In this document: positions 63,852-64,000 of the stretch, one piece after another
How positions within the stretch are numbered: position 1 is the first letter of the stretch
Layout: the number at the start of each line of letters is the position of its first letter
Assembly (NCBI RefSeq): GCF_030272615.1
Contig: NC_081406.1
Span: 470,942,400 to 471,006,399 of the forward strand
Direction of reading: 5' to 3'
DNA: 64,000 bases
From: Cryptomeria japonica
Taxonomy: Eukaryota; Streptophyta; Pinopsida; Cupressales; Cupressaceae
The notes under the pieces: model-generated
The model's database searches: none
Told to the model about the DNA's origin: nothing
Seen by the model: the letters and a program-made list of their open reading frames with translations, nothing else
Translations under genes and position numbers: made by a program

Positions 63852-64000
63852 TGTTGAATTTTACAACACAAGCACTTGCAAAATCAAACAACAAACAAAG
63901 ATGCCTTCCACATACAAGAGTTGCACAAATGAATGTTATATTACTCAAAAGCAAAATATACATAATGAATTACAATTATACAATGAGGTGCTTATAAAGA
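63852..64000 (-). repeat. LTR-like end of PAL, right arm (truncated by window)
   Basis: The reverse complement matches 62890-63038, including GTTGTAAAATTCAACA next to the primer-like motif TGGTATTAGAGC. If symmetrical it would end near 64186. Confidence 0.6.

Larger units (their letters stand above)
62704..64000. mobile_element. PAL: palindromic inverted LTR structure
   Basis: Two inverted arms meet at about 63445: 62704-63440 and 63450 to beyond the window. Each arm has an LTR-like end, a primer-site-like motif and 402 bases of interior. The left arm has LTR 62704-63038 and TAGTGATAGAGC at 63039; the right arm has GCTCTAATACCA (63840-63851) and inverted LTR from 63852. By eye the arms are about 80% identical. 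Frames conserved between arms (LDFD.T near the centre; FAP.LIKK.PTSKS.K.QICDL) point outward toward the LTRs. A fold-back made from two 5' halves of a short-LTR Copia-like or TRIM-like element is the best reading. Confidence 0.7.

Noticed and set aside
1-64000. tRNA, rRNA, small RNA genes or organellar segments
   Set aside because: No cloverleaf with an intact T-arm, no rRNA core sequence and no plastid or mitochondrial gene was seen on either strand. Primer sites are short complements only.

Overview
The window looks like nuclear DNA from a seed plant with a large, transposon-packed genome. The evidence is plant-type Copia, chromovirus Gypsy and L1-like elements, methionine-tRNA primer sites, 1-2 kb LTRs and AT-rich sequence. 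A gymnosperm would fit, but the species cannot be fixed from the sequence alone. I find no host gene, tRNA, rRNA or CRISPR array. Essentially all of the 64 kb can be assigned to mobile elements, nearly all of them decayed.

Layout, using local names. LINE-B (8145-9891, +) is the oldest visible layer. COP-1 (2683-8144, Copia, +) sits in it on the left, and COP-2 (Copia, SIRE-like gag layout, -) sits in it on the right. N1-a (1-2682, -) is a gag-only LTR element that cut the 5' LTR of COP-1. COP-2 is split into 9892-15140 and 62048-62703. Its gag holds a solo LTR (13686-14859), the huge COP-3 insertion and, at the right edge, a palindromic LTR structure called PAL (62704 to beyond 64000).

COP-3 (15141-62047, Copia, +, TSD TAAAT) is about 6 kb of its own sequence inflated to 47 kb by later arrivals. 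LINE-A (15251-39806, -) split its 5' LTR and has a 14-bp target duplication. LINE-A holds CHR-1 (17737-28540, chromovirus, -, an LTR-interior-LTR-interior tandem) and COP-4 (29278-36855, Copia, -, TSD TTAAC, the best preserved Copia). N1-b (42754-59208, +, TSD AATGT) split the COP-3 pol. N1-b in turn holds CHR-2 (48245-57013, chromovirus, +, TSD ACCTA). The deepest path is LINE-B > COP-2 > COP-3 > LINE-A > COP-4, five layers. Most joints are confirmed by target-site duplications and by reading frames that resume across them.

The less ordinary content is as follows. LINE-A has a third ORF downstream of its RNase H domain, and its start overlaps the ORF2 stop. The N1 family encodes Gag and an aspartic protease but no reverse transcriptase or integrase, and its U3 carries a variable number of 30-bp hairpin units. 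The CHR-2 LTR carries an array of small hairpins whose stems change in a compensatory way. PAL is symmetrical to the base about its centre and is built from two inverted LTR/primer-site/interior halves. Comparing the two CHR-1 copies shows stop codons arising by CAG to TAG change, as expected from deamination of methylated cytosine.
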